Source: Coenobita brevimanus (lineage: Eukaryota > Arthropoda > Malacostraca > Decapoda > Coenobitidae). From it: 64,000 bases of DNA. Under the pieces are notes generated by a model. It saw nothing but the letters and a program-made list of their open reading frames with translations, did not search any database and was not told the origin of the DNA. Of this stretch, positions 24,104-36,360 are shown piece by piece (the first letter of the stretch is position 1; the number at the start of each line of letters is the position of its first letter). The translations under genes were made by a program, and so were the position numbers. The stretch spans positions 24,534,658 to 24,598,657 of the forward strand of contig CM064657.1 in assembly GCA_032717465.1 (NCBI GenBank). Reading direction: 5' to 3'.

Positions 24104-27100
24104 ATTACTATTATTATTTTTATTTTATATTTATTGATATTACAGTGTAAATAAAGACATTAAACTATTGAAGTCGCTGGTCTATGCGACTGTCAACCAC
24201 TGTAGCTTCGTAATCCATACCCGCCAGAGAGACAGGCCTGAAGGCTGATGATGTTGTGCCCCTGAGACATAGTAGAGCAGATCTCATGAGGGAGAATGAG
24301 AGTCTACATCTCATCCAGGCCATAATAGAACTCTGCGGTTGACGTTTCTTTTCAGAAAGAACCTCTGACAGTCTCGAGTAGAATCTCACTGCCTCTGGAC
24401 CCATCCCACCTGATGTCGTGAACACAAGGGCAGTGAATTGACCGTGGTCAACATGTTGGATCCTTTCTTGATAATTTCTATTTTTTTCATGCTCATTTCT
24501 TTTGTGTGCTGCTTCGAGAGACAGTTCACGATGACATGCTGCCATGGGATCGAATATCCTGATGTCGAAGAACGCCCTCTGCCCACGTGTCCAGAAACCT
24601 CGAGCACTGACATCCACTCTTGCATCATTTGATGTGTTTGCTGTTCTGTGGGTGAAGTGCTCTCTGTCCAGGGATAGCAGAGCTGGCTCAATCGTGACAT
24701 CATGGCATATTTCCTGCAGCATTTTGGCAGTGAGGTCGCGTACTTCATCGTGTCGGATGCAAACAAAGCCTCCCTTCTTGCATACCACTGCATGGTTTGC
24801 ATCAAAGGCAGTGCCACTGGCACAGTGTTGAGGTAGGTTCTCTATTGGCCACCCATATCTTAAGGCTATGGCATCAAAATATTCTTGTTTGTTGAAGTGG
24901 AAGCCTTTTGCCTTGAGAGGCAGGGTTGTGAGCCAGTTCGATGCCCCAACCTCCTGTCCAGTTTCAACTGTTCTGCACTGATCTGTTGTTAGATGCTCGA
25001 TTATGTGCTGCAGCTGGTCATTTTGTGTTGCTTCACGCTCCTTGCTTATCTGTGTCTTTATGTCTTTCTGCCTTTGGTGGTTGATTTCACTAGTCTCAAC
25101 CTGGGCGCAGATCTTCTGTGACAAGGATTCGGTGAGCCTGAGTGAATTTCTGTGTTCATAGCTTGCCACGGCTACTGGATTTATAATGCCAAGGCCTCCC
25201 ATCCTGGGTGGTAGTGCTAGAAGGTCCCTCTCTTCTGGTATGGGGATGTGGTATTGGTTAGAGATGGGAGGAATGAATCCCTGATTGCATCCTCCAGTGG
25301 TTGTAGCAGCAGCTCGATGTCTGGTATGGTCCTCATCATGAAGGTCCACTTGTGCTTTACACCATATGTAAATGCACTGTATGCTTCATGGGGTTCTGTT
25401 TTTGCATGGCTGGATAGTGTATGAATTTCTTCTACCCATGTCTTTACCTTATCGCTCACATATTTGTCTTTGAATTCCTTAGTTCCAATCACAGCCCCTA
25501 TGCCTCTGACCTTCCTTGGTCACTATCACATTTGTGCCTCTAAATGCTTCTTGTGCATCTTGATAGTAAGCTGGTTTCACGATCAAGATGGACTTACTTT
25601 CATTAGGGTAGTAACCTATTTCAGGGCCATGAGATGTTACAAGGTTCCACCATTTCCTCACATCCTCAACCCTGCCAGCATCCATGAGATCATCGGCATA
25701 GGCTACCTGTTTTATATTGGTGGCCTCGTATTTGATCTGTTGTTGCAGCACTGTCATCGCCAAGGCGTACATAGCCATGACAATGGGGTCCCCCTGGGTA
25801 GTTCCTTCTGTGGACTGGATTACACCGACATCGTGAGCAGCTGTCTTACCCACAATGTAGAGGTCTGCTGGTTCTTTGTACAGTAGGTGTTTTCCACATA
25901 TTGGGCAAATGCTGGGCATTTAACCTTGATATTGTGCAGCATTGCTTCCCGGTTGATGGAATTAAATGCATTTGAGGCATCAACTAATAATACTGCCTGA
26001 CAGTCATCTTCCCCAAATATTTTCCTCATGGAGTGAACTGCTGCCTTACCTCAAGCCTGCTGGCCTGCACACACTTGCAGGTTGCCAACTGCCTGCTTTA
26101 CATCATCTTTCACCACCTCCATGATGCATTTTCCTATAATCCGTCTTAAGACTTCACCCACCCCGATGGGCCTGCATCCAGGATTCTTATCAAGGGGGAT
26201 TAGTCTGCAAGCTGTCAGTGCTTCGATGTTACTGCACTGACTTGAAGCCAGCTTCCTCGCCAGTGAGGCAATGGTGTTACATAGGTCTGTTGCTGCCTCC
26301 CCAAACTTGATGTTACTGAGGATTACTCGCCAAGACTTTGCATCCAGGCCTGACGGTCCTGCCCCTCCCTGTTTGTGCATTGCCTTCCGCCACACCATAT
26401 CTCCAATTATCCTGTCATATATGATGGGATTGGGAGGAGTGTAGTTGCCGTCAAGCTTTGACTGGGCACTTGCTTGTTGTGCAATCGGGTGTTTTTCTTT
26501 TAGTTGCTGCATTGTTTCATCTGTCAGGTCAAGTACTCTGTTTGGTGATTCAGCTGACAGGGATCTTGTTGCCATCGAGACCTTCCCCTGTCTCATTTTG
26601 CTGCCAAAAATCCTTGCAACATCGTTGGTATTCTGATTTCTTCCGCCTCAGTTGTTTATTCTCATCTGCAAGGCCCTTGCTTCCTCAAGTAGGTTGTCGA
26701 TTTCACTTCTTTTCCATGTTTCAACCTGCCTTTGGATGGCCTTAATATTTTCTGCAGTTCTAGCTCTTGGGCGGGTCTTGTTGAGGAAGAGATGTGGTAT
26801 TAGTGCATGGACCTTAAGGGAGAGTGAGGCAATGGGTGAGTTATTGTTGTGATTGGCTATCAGGCGAGTGATTTCCTTGATCATGTCAGTTGTAGCATTG
26901 CATTTGGGAGGTTCAAAATGGTTACTTGACGACCATCCAACTATTTCATTGTATGTGGTGTTCACCCAGGTTACTGCATTTTCTTGGGATTTGCCCATCC
27001 AGTATGTGGGATGACCTTCTTGCACAGACCTGTGAGGCTGTTCTGCTTCCTCGTTGTTTGTGTCACTACCGTTCTGGGGACATATTATACCTGGATGATT

Positions 27101-27541
27101 CCATCTTTCATGCACTCCTCTATGGTGGTCTTCATCCTGAGTTTCATTTCTGTTATAAACTTCATGATGTTCCTCACCCCCAACTTCACTAGTATTCACT
27201 TCCCCATGGTGATTTAACCCACCCAGCGCTTCCATATCTCTCGCATCTTGGCGTCCATCCCTATCCCTTGCTTCACCATGGGGTCTTTCACCATCATGCA
27301 TGTCCGTTTGATCGTGCATATTATCAGTGACCGCCCCATCAATTTCCACGTCACCAATCTGACGCCTGCCATGTTGGAAGCGGTCAAGTGGCGCTTCTGG
27401 TGGGCTGTGATACCCTAACACATTCATACAGAAAGCTCCCATCCTACAGTATGTACACTGTGACCTGTTTGTTGCACATGAGCATCTGATACACTTATGC
27501 AGCCTACTGGAGCACTGACAACAATACTGTGGCATGGCCAT
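24104..27541 (-). pseudogene. LINE family E, RT with C-terminal restriction-like endonuclease-type domain, broken
   Basis: One protein of about 1,120 codons read from 27,541 down to the stop at 24,165. N-terminus: Cys-rich cluster CCQC...CIRCSC...CTYC...C (residues 7-40). [78 protein letters not shown] (about 26,350-25,680). C-terminus: CASGTAFDANHAVVC finger, then ARVDVSARGFWTRGQRAFFD, which has the D-x(n)-D spacing of PD-(D/E)XK nucleases, then HGQFTALVFTTSGGMG. Breaks: a stop near 26,646, TGA at 26,051, and frameshifts near 25,850, 25,490 and 25,260. The 3' UTR holds AATAAA and ends in TAATAG repeats near 24,104. The nuclease call is inference from spacing. Confidence 0.75.
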
Positions 27542-27574
27542 GGTGTTAAGGTTTTTATACTGTGGTACAGTATT

Positions 27575-27703
27575 CTATCTATCTATTGCCAGATGCCATA
27601 ATCCCGTAAGGGGTGGCCATTTGACTTTGAGTTATACAGTATGTTTTACAGGGAGGGACACTAACCCTCCACCAACCCACTTGTTGACACGTAGGGAACA
27701 CAT
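27575..27703 (-). mobile_element. SINE S copy S3, lacking the 5S head
   Basis: Reading the minus strand: CCCTACGTGTC, GGGTTGGTGGAGGGTTAGTG, CCCTCCCTGTAAAACA, then GGCCACCCC...GGGATTATGGCATCTGGCAAT and a TAGA repeat tail. It aligns with S1 (61,706) from its 5S/body junction onward. The tail repeat is the same as that of LINE R (TAGA), whereas S1 and S2 have GAAT-type tails. Confidence 0.8.
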
Positions 27704-27829
27704 ATACCGTATTTCGCGGCATGTAAGACGCGGCATTGTGAAAGATGCACCCTAATTCTGGCAGGGCAGTTCTGTGAAAAAAAAGTTTGCCCCAACCAAG
27801 ACTGCAGTAAGGTTTCTTGATAAGAGCCA

Positions 27830-28090
27830 TTACCACACAGATACACACTCACCTTTCAGAATCTATTCATTACTGATCATCAGCCTTTGGTTTCTTTTTT
27901 TTTTATATACAAAGAATGGTACAGGAAAAGAAAACAATGCCCCTTCTTAACAAAACGTGACTGATATGAGCCACTATCACTTAGATACACACTCACCTTT
28001 CAGAATCTATTCAGTACTGCTCATCATCCTTTAGTTTCTTCTTTTATGTACAAAGAATGATACAGGAAAAGAGAAAACAAAACCCCGTCT
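27830..28090. repeat. duplicated segment of about 125 bp
   Basis: ACACACTCACCTTTCAGAAT then CTATTCA occurs at 27,844 and again at 27,983, each followed by ACTGNTCATCA, CTTT, and AAGAATG.TACAGGAAAAG. Two tandem copies at the left end of the TA-flanked element. Confidence 0.8.
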
Positions 28091-28496
28091 TAACAAAACG
28101 TGACTTCAAACCACGAGGCCATCTCAACTTTGTTGATAAATATGTATCAGTAAACTGATATAAACACTGTTTTTAATATTTTATGAATTTAAAACCACAA
28201 ATGAAGTCAATAAACTCTATTCTTTCATTCACTGATGAAAACATAAAATACAATGAATGTTGACATCAGTTCATTTATCCTAAAAGAACCCCGTCATATT
28301 CCACACCTGTTACAGAATTTCCTCACATTGCCTTGACTCAAGCACAGTATCAGACTACTACCATCATTAATCATGAACTCTAACTAACCTGTAATTACCT
28401 CCACAAATAATATAAAAAGGTAGCACTTGTAAATACACAAATTACAATGTTTTACGACCAAAGTTCAATATAGCAAGGCTGCATGGGAACAGGATA

Positions 28497-29062
28497 GACA
28501 GCTGTTTTTACTCTCTTCTCTCAGTATCACTCCTTCACTGTCAGCTATGTTTGCCTTGCAGCATCAACAATTAAAAATGCATGCTTCACTGATCATAATT
28601 TACTATAAACATTCATTTCAAAACATACTGAGTATGGTGAAAACATCCATTGTTACACCTTAGTAACACTGCTGCCTCCCAGTCGCTAGACAGCAGTCTC
28701 TACCCCTTCCTCTCAGTATCACTTCCTCACTGTCAGCGATGTTTCCCTTGCAGCATCAACAGTTAAAAATACGTTCTTCACTTATCACAATTTACTAAAA
28801 ACAGACATTCATCTCAAAACATGTCGAGAATGGTGAAACTATCCCATAGCAACACTGCTGCATCCCAAGCGCTAGACAACTGTCTCTATCCTCTTCTCCC
28901 AGTATCACTCCTTTACTGTCAGCTGTTTTCCTTGCAGCATCAACAATTAAAAATGCATATTTCTCTTACCAGAATTTGCTAAAAACAGACATCGATCTCA
29001 AAACATTCTAGTACTGTGAAAACATCCATTTTTGGTCTTAACACTGCTGCCTCCTAGTCGCT
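28497..29062. repeat. 188 bp tandem repeat, three units
   Basis: Units start near 28,497, 28,687 and 28,874. Each carries CAGTATCACTCCTT-like sequence, TTGCCTTGCAGCATCAACA or a close variant, TTAAAAATGCA and CCTCCCAGTCGCTA. No coding potential. It lies inside the TA-flanked element. Confidence 0.85.
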
Positions 29063-29842
29063 ATGGTACACACACACATGCACACATGTACACACCACAT
29101 GCAACATTCGCTTGCCTCTGAAACATTTACATCAGTCAGTTTTGGAGTACCCAGTGGCTTTATTATATGCCAAAAACATCAAAATGTATTTGGTTGTTCA
29201 ATATAAATATCATCACTTAAGGACATGAAACATCTCAAACAATTTATTCATCCAAACATCGTCAGTGCAAGACTAAAGGTGTACAGCACCATTGATCCTA
29301 AATTTTCCATGGTTGCATCTGTCATGATCACCTAAAACCTATATTCACTTCATATTACTGACATGGTGAAAATTTCACTCGTCTTCAAATCTTGAGAATT
29401 CATCACTACTTCCCCCAAGTCCTGAAGCATCACTGGAAGTCATCACCACGATCATCATCACTGTTTCACTGTCATTCTCATACAGTAAATGGTCCTCAGT
29501 ACCATCCATTGAATTGCTAATACCACACTTCATACGACTTTAACTTGGCAATCGTTTTAACTGAGCACAGGCGATATTCAGACTTGGGGCATTTGATACA
29601 GCCCACATTAACCTCCTCAGTACATGTTTCCTGAACTGAATAAAATCATATGGCGAGCATGAATAAACTATCCTATAAAATACATTGCTGGGCTGAAGGG
29701 ATTATAATAAGTGGATTATCAGTTCCCTAGCCTGACTCTTCCCACTCCTACTTCCTTAACTACACCCACACCAAACTCTCACCTACACCTTAGGATTCTG
29801 GTCGTTTCGGCCGTAATGTCCAAAATGGCAAACGACTTTAGA

Positions 29843-29876
29843 ACCTAACCTAACCTAACCTAATCTAACCTAACCA
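29843..29876. repeat. short interstitial CCTAA (TTAGG-type) run
   Basis: About seven CCTAA units with one variant (CTAATCTAACC). TTAGG is the ancestral arthropod telomere repeat. The run is far too short to be a telomere and lies inside a DNA transposon. Shorter runs occur near 9,137 and 9,945. Confidence 0.85.
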
Positions 29877-30280
29877 ATTTGGACGTTATGGCCTAAATGA
29901 TCCCCATTGCCGATCATGAGAGCTTTACTTAGGCAGCAGAGATGCAGAGAGTGAACGTTGTCAATCATTCTGATTGCTTCGTCTGCTAAGAATACAGCAA
30001 AAATGGCGGACGCTGATATGAATGCCCGTCAGGCACTGCTATTTCAGATATTGCATCAGTTATGCTACTCAGTGAATTTTATCCTATTTTCATAACAAAA
30101 TACTGTAATTGGGTGTGCCCTGAGTTGCATAGACATTGCTAAAGTACTTCACTTGGCTGAAAAAGTGAAGCTGTAACTTCAGGCAGTACTGTTTAACGTT
30201 ACAACTCTTTTTCCTATTTTTCGCTATTGGCATAATAAGACTGTTCACTTCTATGATACTCTTGTCAGGCATGAAACAAA

Positions 30281-30984
30281 ATGTCACTAAGAGAAGCCAA
30301 CCATATGAGGGTGATTGAATTTCCATATGCGACAAAAATCAATTCTGATGACTTGTCAGGTTTGCTTGCCAGCATCTCTCCAGTATGACTGCTTTGCTAG
30401 TTAGTAAGTGGATGGCAAGCAGAGTGGTTATGATTGCCATTCAGAAGGTTAGCAGACAGTTCACCAGTGAGCATGTTAGCTTGCTAGAGTAGGGTGTACG
30501 CTAGACGCTAAACTGCTAAGTTGCTAAACCGCTAAACCCCTTGATGGTATTGGCCAGTTGAGCTGAAAACAAACCGTGAATGCTTTGTGTTCTTGAACTT
30601 GCGTGTTTTAATATCTGGTGCATATATACACTCACAAAATGTCACAAAAGTAACTGACATAATTAGGGTTACTGAATTTCCATACGTGACGAAAGTCTGT
30701 TTTGATGACTTGGCAGTTTCACTAGCCAGCATCTCTCCAGTATGATTGCTTTGCTAGTTAGTGGATGGCAAGCAAAGTGGTCATGATTGCCTTTCAGAAG
30801 GTTAGCAGACAGTTCACCAGTGATCATGTACTTTAGCTTGCTGGAATTGTGCGGATGCTAAACTGTTAAATTGCTAAACCGCTAAATATCTTCACGATGT
30901 TAGCCAGTTGAGCTGTAAACAAACCTGCGAAAGTTTTGTGTGTTTCTGATCTCGCGTGTTTCTTAAATCTGCTGCATATACACA
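30281..30984. repeat. 357 bp direct duplication, two units
   Basis: CCAGCATCTCTCCAGTATGA at about 30,369 recurs at about 30,726. The flanking GGTTAGCAGACAGTTCACCA, TTGCTAAACCGCTAAA and GCCAGTTGAGCTG blocks repeat at the same spacing. Non-coding, inside the TA-flanked element. Confidence 0.9.
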
Positions 30985-31168
30985 TTCATTTTCATTCATT
31001 CATTGCCAGACGCCATGTATCCCACACGGGGTGGCCAAGGGCTTAGAGTTAATTGTTTTACAGGGAGGGGCACTAATCCTCCACCAACCCCACTTGAAAT
31101 GTAGGGATGCCAACAGCATCTGGTGTTCCCAGGCGGTCACCCATCCAAGTACTAACCAGACCCAACGT
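30985..31168 (-). mobile_element. SINE S copy S2 with 5S rRNA-derived head, full-length
   Basis: Flanked by a 12 bp target duplication TGCATATACACA (30,973-30,984 and 31,169-31,180). Reading the minus strand: ACGTTGGGTCTGG, TTAGTACTTGGATGGGTGAC, CGCCTGGGAACACCAGATGC match the 3' half of 5S rRNA. Then come TCCCTACATTTCAAG, GGGTTGGTGG and TTAGTGCCCCTCCC. The tail GGCGTCTGGCAAT is followed by GAAT/GAAA repeats. The head keeps the box C region of 5S genes but not box A, so its transcription signal is uncertain. Confidence 0.9.
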
Positions 31169-31390
31169 TGCATATACACACTAGTGTATATTATTTTTTA
31201 AAATAAAATCAAGTCTGCATACTGTAGAAAACACCTGTGGTTGCTAAGCAGTGAGATGATCATCTTTATAAGAGTTTCTTCTCAATGGAGCCAAACTAAC
31301 CTGCCTTAGTCTAGCGTGCAGGACGCATGGGGATATTTTAAGGTAACTTTGAGAGAAAAAAGTGCGTCTTACATGCCGCAAAATACGGTA

Positions 31391-31891
31391 GTTTGGTTAT
31401 ATGGTTACCACCCAGCGTTGTAAATGGTTTCTTGGCTCACAGGAAACCATTTGGCTTGTCACTCAATGTAAAGCCACCTGTAAAGGAAAGAAAAGCAATA
31501 AGAAGTGACAGGAAAGATGGAAGAAATAGGAAGAGAGGAGGGGATGCACAGAAAAAGAATGATTAATAATAATAAATGGCTACTTTTTGTAGTATTTATA
31601 AATGAAAATTAAATATAATGTTACTAGAACTACTGTTTTACTATATGAATTTTAAATTTAGATTTAATATAAATGAAGAATGTGCTTGTTTTATTTCTAT
31701 TTTTGTAGATAATGTGATTAAGTTATGGAGCAGTTTGCTCGTTTTTCTCTAGTTTTGCATATCATTTAATATCCAGTTGTTCTGTCTTAAACTAATAATC
31801 AACTGAACTGATACTGTGGAGCTTTGTTTATCGGTAATGGGTCTTCAGGCATTGAGGAGTAGGGGTGAGGGTGGTGTGTGGCGTAGTGGCA

Positions 31892-31947
<56 letters not shown>

Positions 31948-33114
31948 TTTAGTGATATTGGGTCTTCGGACGCTATGGTATAGGGGTGAGTGTGGTGTGG
32001 TGTGTGGTGTTGGGACAGTGTGTGTGTTAGTGTTATGACATGTGATGTGTGATGTGTGGTTGTGGTGTGTTGTGGGGGTAAGATAGAGGCACCTTGGTTT
32101 ACTAAGGCACATTGGCATTAACAAGGTTTGTTTAGTATTTCTTTTGAATACAAGAGAGAATTTTGAGAAGGTTGAGTAAGTAGTTCTAGTTTGTAATTTT
32201 ATGGAGTTTACATTAGTCCTATTATGTAGATATTATATTAAAAATACTCTTATTACTGTCGTATTTAATAATAATAGTGTATTTAAAACTAGGGTACTAT
32301 GCTTAAATTTGTTATTTAATTTAAATTATATTTATTAATTTTATATATTAAAATTAAGTTTTGATTATTACTGTACTATTTATTATTATATTATTGACTT
32401 ATCTACTGTGATTGGTTATATGTTTATACAATGAGATTCTATGTATAATATGTTTTATAGCAATTTAAGAACATTGTGTGTGTGTATGTATGATGTGTTT
32501 ACATTACAGTGTCATCTAAGGTGTGTGTAAGATTCCCTACCTAAATGTTTTTGTATGCCACACTTCTATACCACTTGGCTATGCTGGTGGTGTGTATGTA
32601 GGAGATTGTTGTATAGTTAGTGGTAGTTGTTGTTATATTTAGTGTTTGATACAGTGTTTATAAATCGTATTATTAGGTGGTGTGTATGCTAGTGATCAGT
32701 GGGTGATATTCAGTGTGTGGTAACAGCTGATATGTTAAGGAAATGGAGTTAATGCTCCAAGGATAATGGAGTGAGCAAGAGGTGTGTGACAGGCATCCCA
32801 CGTCTCATTGTTATTTGTGGACAAAGTTAATAATTGAAAAATAGGTTTCAGAGAGGTACTTATTTTGTAAGTGAGGGTGGCGATACTACTGTACTACTAC
32901 TACTACAATACTACTACTGCTATACTACTACTGCTATACTACTACTATACTACTACTACTATAATACTACTATACTACTATACTACTACTAGACTACATC
33001 TACTACTACTACTACTACTACTACTGCTACTATACTACTACTATACTACTACTACTACTAATACTGCATAAAACCTAAAAAAAAAATATTGTGAACAAAA
33101 CAGTTATTCATATA
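31391..33114. other. unassigned DNA with microsatellites
   Basis: AT-rich. TG repeat at about 31,898-31,945 inside a stretch where TGGGTCTTC.GGC appears twice (31,838 and 31,960). CTA repeat with variants at 32,886-33,062. Frames over these repeats are low-complexity artefacts. No gene seen. Confidence 0.6.
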
Positions 33115-33122
33115 CTGTCCAT

Positions 33123-35140
33123 CCATCTATCTATCTATTGCCAGATGCCTTAATCCCTTATACGGGGTGACCATAAACAAATTGCCTCCATGTCACCCTG
33201 TCCCCAACCATTTCACTGCCCTGCTCCCAATTCACACACCCCTCTCTCATATGCCTCTCCACTCCATCCTTCCATCTCATCCTTGGCCTTCCCCTCCCGC
33301 TCATCCCCTCCACCTCACTCACATACACTCTCCTCGTTAATCTCTCACTCTCCATTCTCTCCATGTGGCCAAACCACCTCATTGTGTTTCTCCTAATGCT
33401 TCCTATCACATCCACATCTACACCACAATGCTCTTTCACTTCCTCATTTGTCAGTCTGTCTCTCCATGTGACTCCACAGGCTCCTCTCATATAACTCATT
33501 TCCACTGCTCTCACTCTTGACTTGTGTCCCTCCAACAACGTCCAAGCTTCACTTCCATACGTTAGAGTTGGTATCACAATGCTGTCATGTAATAACTTTT
33601 TCACTTCAGTGCTCACTTCCCTATTTTTTATCACTGCCTTCAAGGAACCAGCAACCTTTCTTCCTTGTTGTACCCTTTCAAGCACATCACCCTCCAAACC
33701 TCCATCCTTACTCATCACACTACTTAAGGACTTAAACATACTTACATTTTCCATTTCCTCATCATCCAACCTCACTGTACATTCACTGACTTTCCCTCTC
33801 TCGAAGACCATAACTTTACTCTTCCCTACATTCACCTTTAGATTCCGTTACTTACTCTCCCAAACTCATCAACCAAGCCTTGCAGCTTCCCTTTGTCTTC
33901 ACTTAACAATACAGTATCATCTGCAAACAACAGTACAGGGATTTTCCAAACACTGCCCTCTCTCATTAGGGCCACTCCAATATCCACTGCCCTACTTTGT
34001 ATCTTTTATAACTCCATCCATATACAGATTGAACAACCATGGAGACATGACACATCCCTGTTTCAACTCAACCTTCAAATAGAAAAACCCACTCAGTTCA
34101 CTATCCACACACACTGCAGCCATAGCACCCTCATACATACTCTTCACAGCATTCAACAACTGCTCATCTCCACCCTGTCGTATGTTTTCTCCAGATCCAT
34201 GAAGGCTGTATACAACTTCTTTCCCTTCTCAAGAAACTTTTCCACTAAAGATCTAAGAATGAATATCTGATCTACACAACCTCTTCCCTTCCTAAGGTCT
34301 CCCTGTTCTTCTCCAACTAATTCCTTCTGTTATTTCCCTAACTCTATCAATAAGAATCCTACCGTATACTTTTCTTGTTACACTAAGAAGACAAATACCC
34401 CTATGATTACCACACACTTCTTTTTCCCTTTTCGTTTGTACAGGGGAATAATTATACCTGACTTCCAATCCTCCGGGACTCTACCTTCCTCCTAGGCCAA
34501 TCTGCACATCTTCCACAACCATTCTTTTACTATCTCTCCACCATGCTTCAGCATTTCACCACACGCTCCATCAGTTCCTGGGGCTTTCCCTATTTTGACC
34601 TTCTTCATTGCTTCCATAATTTCCATCCTACTGATTTCTTCCTGTTTTCTCACCTCCCTCCTTCTCCCAGCCATTCCCCAGCCACTTATACTCACATTAC
34701 TTTCATTCTCTATGTTCAGCAGTTCCTTAAAGTGTTCTCTCCATCTGCTCACTTTTTCTCCCATCTCATCTAGTAATCTACCATTTTTGTACATCACTCC
34801 CCTACTAACTTCATTGCCACCCTGTCTGACTCTCTTTACCTCTTTCCAGAAGATTTTCTTACATTCCCTCCACTTTACACTCAAGTTCCTTCCAAATTCC
34901 TCATCCACTCTTTTCTTAATTTCTCTTACTAATCTTTCACCTCTCTCTTCCTTTCTACTTATAACTCTCTATTCCGTCCCTCAAATTCTTCCACGCCCCT
35001 ATTTCTCATCCATTTATTAGATGCTTTTTTCTTTTGTGCCACAGCCTGTCTCATCTCTACATCCCACCATGCTGTTCCTTGTGCCCCCTTTTGTCTTCTC
35101 TTCACCCCACACACCACCTCACATGCTGCACGTATTTCTT
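33123..35140 (-). pseudogene. LINE family R copy R6, 5'-truncated
   Basis: An 8 bp target duplication CTGTCCAT flanks the copy (33,115-33,122 and 35,141-35,148). Minus strand: the linker EEFGRNLSVKWRECKKIF and RT start KIGKAPGTDGACGEML (34,908-34,492), broken middle (34,490-33,840), and the C-terminal 225-codon frame 33,835-33,158 with TYGSEAWTLLEGHKSRVR and GRGRPRMRWKDGVER. The endonuclease is absent. At least three frameshifts occur in the RT core region. It provides the uninterrupted sequence that shows where the piggyBac entered R5. Confidence 0.9.
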
Positions 35141-36360
35141 CTGTCCATAATCGACAATATTTACCACCATAACAGATTTTTTTTCATGTGATTTGTACTT
35201 TTTCATCATAACAAATATGTGCACACCCAAAACTTTCAATAAAAAATAAGGCACTGACTTCATCATGAGACACACTCTCTGCTTTCATTATTCACATAAA
35301 TATACACAGAACAGTAAATTTTTTTTATCTAATTACAGTGCTCCTTTAATATCCACGGGGGTTAGGTAACAGAGACACCCGCGTATGTTAAATATCCGCA
35401 GATGTCTGCTGCCCCCTTTAAAAACACCCCAGGACCCCCCATTTACTTATGTAAATAAAGAAAAACCCTGTCTGCATGTTTACAACCACTTTAATACAGA
35501 AACACTAAAAAAGTTAAAAATAATGAATACTACTGGATGGCCTCTTCTGACTACTTGTCCCAGCTCCCTCCTCCAGCCTGCACATCATCGACACTGCCGA
35601 CAACAAAAACAAATGTTCTGTGAGTAACGGTACCCCCCATTTCCTATGTACTGTACATGTACTCTCCATGATGCAGATCTGCTGACTCTTGGCTTCAGTA
35701 GATACCTAAACCCTTTGGCTGCAGTGGCTGTGATGACCGCACTAACTGTGCTCATTGCAGAGAAATAGGAAAAAAATTGTTTGTTTTCAACTCGTGTTTT
35801 AACCTACTTATCGTCAGTCTTGAGAGTTAAAATTTTTATCAGACGAACGTCAATCTTTCTACCATCGTTTGCAACAAACTGCATGTCCATAGGCACTCCA
35901 AGCACGGAGAACGATTTGAGAGAATACAAGGTGTGTTTTGACTGTCTGACGCAGGAAATAGCCCAAGGAGACGGAAATTTCCACCAAACCACAAGATTTT
36001 TTCCATACATAATAGGATTACAGCCACATTATCTCATCACAGTACTGTAATTGCAGTAATAATAAAACACTTTTAGCCAGTCTCCTAAGATTTTGTTACG
36101 ATATTCCAGTGTTTACATTAGACTTTAGTGAAACAGTAATGATGTGAGGAAAATCATTACAAACTTTATCATACTTCATGAATGTCTTTTATTACCACTT
36201 ACTTTTATAATGCTTATTGATATAATGACATGAGTCATTTCATAGCATAGGTGCACAGTTTGCAGCCGCAAAAATGTTTGCTAGCTAATGCTTTTAGCAT
36301 CATGACTTCCCTGATTGTCGCAAAAATATCAGTAAATCTATCTATCTATTGCCAGACGCC

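Larger units (their letters stand above)
27705..31390. mobile_element. 3.68 kb DNA transposon, 25 bp TIRs, TA flanked, non-coding
   Basis: 27,707-31,388 is bounded by CCGTATTTCGCGGCATGTAA GACGC and, reversed, CCGTATTTTGCGGCATGTAA GACGC (24 of 25 match), with TA outside both. No transposase frame is visible. The inside is made of tandem repeats (188 bp and 357 bp units), a telomere-like run and the SINE copy S2. Target site TA fits the Tc1/mariner group, but I cannot assign the family. Confidence 0.75.

Noticed and set aside
28497..29062. CRISPR-like array
   Set aside because: Long 188 bp units, diverged, in an animal genome; ordinary tandem duplication.
29843..29876. Telomere or telomere-fusion site
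   Set aside because: Only about seven units, embedded inside a TIR-bounded element, with ordinary sequence on both sides.
32871..33071. Tyr/Leu/Thr-rich protein at the CTA repeat
   Set aside because: Translation of a trinucleotide microsatellite.
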